Assembly: GCA_027576995.1 (NCBI GenBank)
Contig: JANBQC010000469.1
Span: 10,797-22,509 of the forward strand
Length of the DNA: 11,713 bases
DNA from: Dimargaris cristalligena
Lineage: Eukaryota; Kickxellomycota; Dimargaritomycetes; Dimargaritales; Dimargaritaceae
Reading direction: 5' to 3'
Shown here piece by piece: positions 9,307 to 11,713 of the stretch. Both the position numbers and the translations under genes were made by a program. Below the pieces are notes generated by a model. It ran no database searches. It had not been told where the DNA came from and was given only the letters and a program-made list of their open reading frames with translations. Each line of letters begins with the position of its first letter. The stretch's first letter is position 1.

Positions 9307-9630
9307 GTCGATAAGTAGGCCCAGGGCGCGGGGTGAGAAGCGGTGAATCAAGGGGCCGGGGACTGGCAGATGAGACGATAGTGGAGGAGGTGAGAAAGCC
9401 TAACGGTGACCACCATAGATATAAAAGGTTTCAATTAAAGAATATGGGGCACGAATTCTTGCAGAAAAAAATAAAAAGCACTTAAAGGGCAAGACAAGAC
9501 AAGACTCTATAAACGGAATCCACTTCTTTTACACACTAAAGCGGGGAAGTAGCAATATTGTCCCGGCCAAAGTGGGACTCACTGGCACTTTCTTTGTCTG
9601 TTTCTGTTGCCCTTGACTATACATCCATAT

Positions 9631-9655
9631 TATATATATATATATATATATATAT
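9631..9655. repeat. (TA)n microsatellite
   Basis: Twelve TA units plus one T, uninterrupted, lie midway between two divergent genes. Easily melted DNA of this kind is common in promoters and usually varies in length between strains. Confidence 0.95.
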
Positions 9656-9822
9656 GCCGCTTCGGTCAGCTGGAAGGAATGCAATAAACGATATTTCCTT
9701 GATTAAGTGATGACACCCCCATCTTTGGCAACGGGGACTAAAGACAACAGCTGCTTTTATTAAGCCATTTTGAGTGAGTGGAAAGCGCCATGTCATGGGA
9801 GACTGGCCTGAGCCGCGGTGGA

Positions 9823-9828
9823 TATAAA
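9823..9828 (+). promoter_or_regulatory. TATA box candidate for the TMX1-like gene
   Basis: TATAAA, within GGATATAAAAC, sits in a GC-richer setting. A start about 30 nt downstream would give a leader of roughly 385 nt with several upstream ATGs. If transcription starts in the pyrimidine run near 10150-10190 instead, this box is not the one used. Confidence 0.4.
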
Positions 9829-9959
9829 ACAGCCTAGCTGGAACTATAAGGAAATAGTCACTCAGCGTTATTATTACTAAGAAGTTACCCCTACTGTATT
9901 ATTGACCTGGCCTATTCACGGCAAGGGAAATGCGGGTATATAATTAGCCCGCTTATGAA

Positions 9960-10001
9960 ATGAAACAGCCATCACCTGGGCCTCCGACACACCATGAATA
10001 A
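9960..10001 (+). other. Possible upstream ORF in the TMX1-like leader (13 codons)
   Basis: ATG at 9960 opens 13 codons (MKQPSPGPPTHHE) ending in TAA. A two-codon ATG-AAA-TGA starts at 9955, and another ATG at 9994 opens 110 codons that overlap the true start out of frame. They matter only if the mRNA begins upstream of 9955; no RNA evidence is available here. Confidence 0.25.
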
Positions 10002-10240
10002 GACCAGCGGCCCCTTAGGTCTAACCCGGTCCTTGCCGTTCCCAGGGCAACAAGCAAGTCCGCACTACGTTATCCTCCCTCCCCAACTGTTCCTTCCCGT
10101 TGTACTACTAGTGTGCCTGTCGCCTATACAGACAAGCGCGTGTTTATCTTCTTCTCCTTCAACCCGTCCCACTTCATTCCACATTTCCCTTTATCGCATT
10201 GCCTCTAGCTTTCCGTATAGCCGACGCTTTACTAGTCGCC

Positions 10241-11213
10241 ATGCACGTTGCCGCCTTGTCCCGCTGGGCCGCCCTGCTGTTTACACTGGCCCTGGTGGTA
10301 ACCACCCCCACCAAAGCCAACAATAACAACAGCCACAACAACTCCCCAGCCGTCGTCGAGTCCGTTGTGGCCCGCACCCCTGTCATTGACATGACCGACG
10401 CCAATTACGCCGACCTACTCGCCACCCGGGACGAGTGGATCCTCGACTTCTATGCCACCTGGTGCGGAGCTTGCCAGCAATTTGCCCCCAAGCTCAAGCT
10501 GCTCAGTGAGCGCCTGGCTGATGCCGACATGCCCCATGTCGGTATTGCCAAGATCGAAATCGACGCCAACCCCGAGCTGGCCGCCCGTTTCATGATCACC
10601 CGGTTGCCTACCCTGTTCTACCTCCGACACAACGAAAGTAAGTACCCCTCCCCCGCCACACTCAGTGGTTTGGATTCGATGCCAACGACGTTGGCGACTG
10701 CCCAGCTGAAGCAGCCCCCCACACTGTGCCACATAGCTCGCCTAGTGACCTACTAGAGGGACCAGGCTTTTCTTATCCAAACCTTGCCTAAATCCGATGA
10801 AATTGGCTTTGGAGAGTTTATGCTGCGCAACCACACCCCTTCCTTTCCTTGCTGGCTACTCTAACTCCAACCCCCTTTCCCCGATTACCCTTATTGCCTG
10901 CTGATCGTCATTGTGTACAGTCCGCACCTACGAAGGCCCTCTTGATGCCTACCACGTCTTTGAGTTCGTGCAAACCGAATGGAAGTCGGTTGCTGTTTGG
11001 GACGGCCCGTTCTCCCCCTTCTCCAATTTCGGTATGGTCATTGGCAAAATCGCCGGTACCGGTTGCCGGGTGGCGGACCTACTGAGGCAGGTCCCCGTTT
11101 GGGCCTACATCGCTCTATTCTTTAGTCTCCCGGTGGGGGCTTACCTAATGCTGGTCCGCAGCGGCCCCACCCACGCCCGCATCTCCTCCACCAAGACTAA
11201 GAAGCAGAACTAA
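10241..11213 (+). CDS. TMX1-like ER transmembrane thioredoxin
   Basis: A protein disulfide isomerase-family membrane protein of the ER. Exons are 10241-10637 and 10921-11213, joined across a 283-nt GT-AG intron (GTAAGT to TACAG) that splits an Ile codon, giving 229 aa. A signal peptide (about 1-26, hydrophobic ALLFTLALVV) is followed by one thioredoxin domain with active site W-C-G-A-C at 74-78 and the cis-proline in TRLPTLFY (Pro123). After it come the EIRTYEG and EWKSV segments that also follow the domain in animal TMX1. A membrane segment at about 192-211 leaves a short basic tail ending KKQN, a KKXX ER-retrieval signal. The domain therefore faces the lumen and the tail the cytosol. The ATG at 10241 is chosen because it directly begins the signal peptide; the open frame upstream has no ATG nearer than that. 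TMX1 of animals has CPAC, so redox strength may differ. Confidence 0.93.
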
Positions 11214-11298
11214 GTTTCTCCCCCCAATTAACTCCACCTATCAAGCGACCGGGGGGCTCCCGATGTATGCCGAATCTTGGTTGCCCCCTCACTTCCTC

Positions 11299-11318
11299 TT
11301 TTTTTTTTTTTTTTTTTT
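11299..11318 (+). repeat. Poly(T) tract, 20 nt
   Basis: An uninterrupted run of twenty T about 85 nt past the thioredoxin stop codon. It could lie in the 3' UTR, or be a nucleosome-depleting tract near the gene end. Confidence 0.95.
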
Positions 11319-11423
11319 GATATATAATTCCAGTTCCAATCCTTACACTGTAGTGATATTCTCCCTGGCTTTCCTTTGATTAAAACTAGTAAAACTGTAG
11401 TGTCTAAAATCTTTCAGCCATTC

Positions 11424-11429
11424 AATAAA
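11424..11429 (+). terminator. Candidate poly(A) signal AATAAA for the TMX1-like gene
   Basis: AATAAA lies in A/T-rich DNA about 210 nt after the stop codon. It is the clearest polyadenylation hexamer on this strand downstream of the gene. Confidence 0.5.
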
Positions 11430-11617
11430 AATATCGCTTTCCAACATCCTTACTAGTGTAAATATTTAACGGCACCGGCCATCGTAATCATTGGCGTCTA
11501 ATCACTTCAGAATTTCCTATTATCATCTAATATTTATATAGAGCGTAATTAACTAGTGGTGATAAAATAGCATTTACTTACCGAATACATAACGTCGTTG
11601 ATCCCCCTTCAACTACC

Positions 11618-11632
11618 AAAAAATTACGAAAA
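11618..11632 (-). terminator. RNA polymerase III terminator of tRNA-His
   Basis: On the minus strand, TTTT (11632-11629) begins 6 nt after the tRNA 3' end and TTTTTT follows at 11623-11618. Runs of four or more T end polymerase III transcription; the second is the stronger. Confidence 0.8.
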
Positions 11633-11637
11633 TTATT

Positions 11638-11707
11638 GCCGTTGGCAGGAATCGAACCTGCGTCGGCGCGGCCACAACGCGATGTACTGCCACTATACTA
11701 CAACGGC
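11638..11707 (-). tRNA. tRNA-His, anticodon GTG
   Basis: The 70 nt fold into a full cloverleaf: a 7-bp acceptor stem (GCCGTTG with CAACGGC), a 3-bp D stem, an anticodon loop TTGTGGC with GTG at 11675-11673, and a 5-bp T stem closing TTCGATT. The D arm and anticodon loop read like yeast tRNA-His. The extra 5' G that marks tRNA-His is not encoded (the base before G1 is A), so it would be added after transcription by Thg1, as usual in eukaryotes. CCA is not encoded and there is no intron. The outermost anticodon-stem pair (27-43) is a U-C mismatch. Confidence 0.97.
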
Positions 11708-11713
11708 TTCTTA

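Larger units (their letters stand above)
9307..10240. other. Divergent promoter region between the R3H and TMX1-like genes
   Basis: The two flanking genes point away from each other, so this 934-bp stretch should hold both promoters and 5' UTRs. It contains a (TA)n microsatellite, a TATA box facing the thioredoxin gene, several upstream ATGs on that side, and a pyrimidine-rich run at about 10147-10195 just before the thioredoxin ATG, a common place for fungal transcription starts. I see no protein gene in it. Confidence 0.7.
11214..11637. other. 3' flank of the TMX1-like gene
   Basis: No gene is visible in these 424 nt. They hold a 20-nt T tract, a candidate poly(A) signal, a CCCCCTTC motif at 11603-11610, and the T-run terminator of the minus-strand tRNA at the far end. 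Confidence 0.7.

Noticed and set aside
9307..9351. R3H protein start 15 codons upstream, at 9351
   Set aside because: The codon is TTG. No ATG occurs between the in-frame TAG at 9402 and the ATG at 9306.

Overview
This window looks like nuclear DNA from a fungus, probably an early-diverging (zygomycete-grade) lineage; the phylum-level guess is weak. The reasons are a class I myosin of the fungal/amoeboid long-tail type (motor, two IQ motifs, TH1, TH2, SH3) that reads closely like yeast Myo3/Myo5 and Aspergillus MyoA, GT-AG introns of about 130-340 nt, a fungal-type tRNA-His, and GC-rich exons set in AT-rich intergenic DNA with microsatellites. There is no sign of bacterial genes, a CRISPR array or an intact mobile element.

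Layout. 1-923 is AT-rich DNA with no gene I can support. 924-6121 (minus) is a complete class I myosin gene. I assembled it from eight exons, including a 14-nt micro-exon and a 60-nt final exon, into a continuous 1248-codon frame. 6122-7485 is an intergenic stretch with a run of perfect hairpins and a pair of related inverted 22-nt elements. 7486-9306 (minus) is a single-exon gene for an R3H + SUZ protein with a C-terminal RRM-like fold. 9307-10240 is a divergent promoter region with a (TA)n microsatellite, a TATA box and short upstream ORFs. 10241-11213 (plus) is a two-exon gene for a TMX1-like ER membrane thioredoxin with a KKXX retrieval signal. 11214-11637 is its 3' flank, and 11638-11707 (minus) is tRNA-His(GTG).

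The genes are unrelated housekeeping functions: cortical actin and endocytosis, RNA binding, ER disulfide chemistry and translation. They do not form a system. The items most worth a second look are the final myosin exon, which gives a proline-rich end instead of the acidic Arp2/3-binding tail, the R3H-SUZ-RRM-like architecture, and the hairpin-rich intergenic region between 6439 and 7178.
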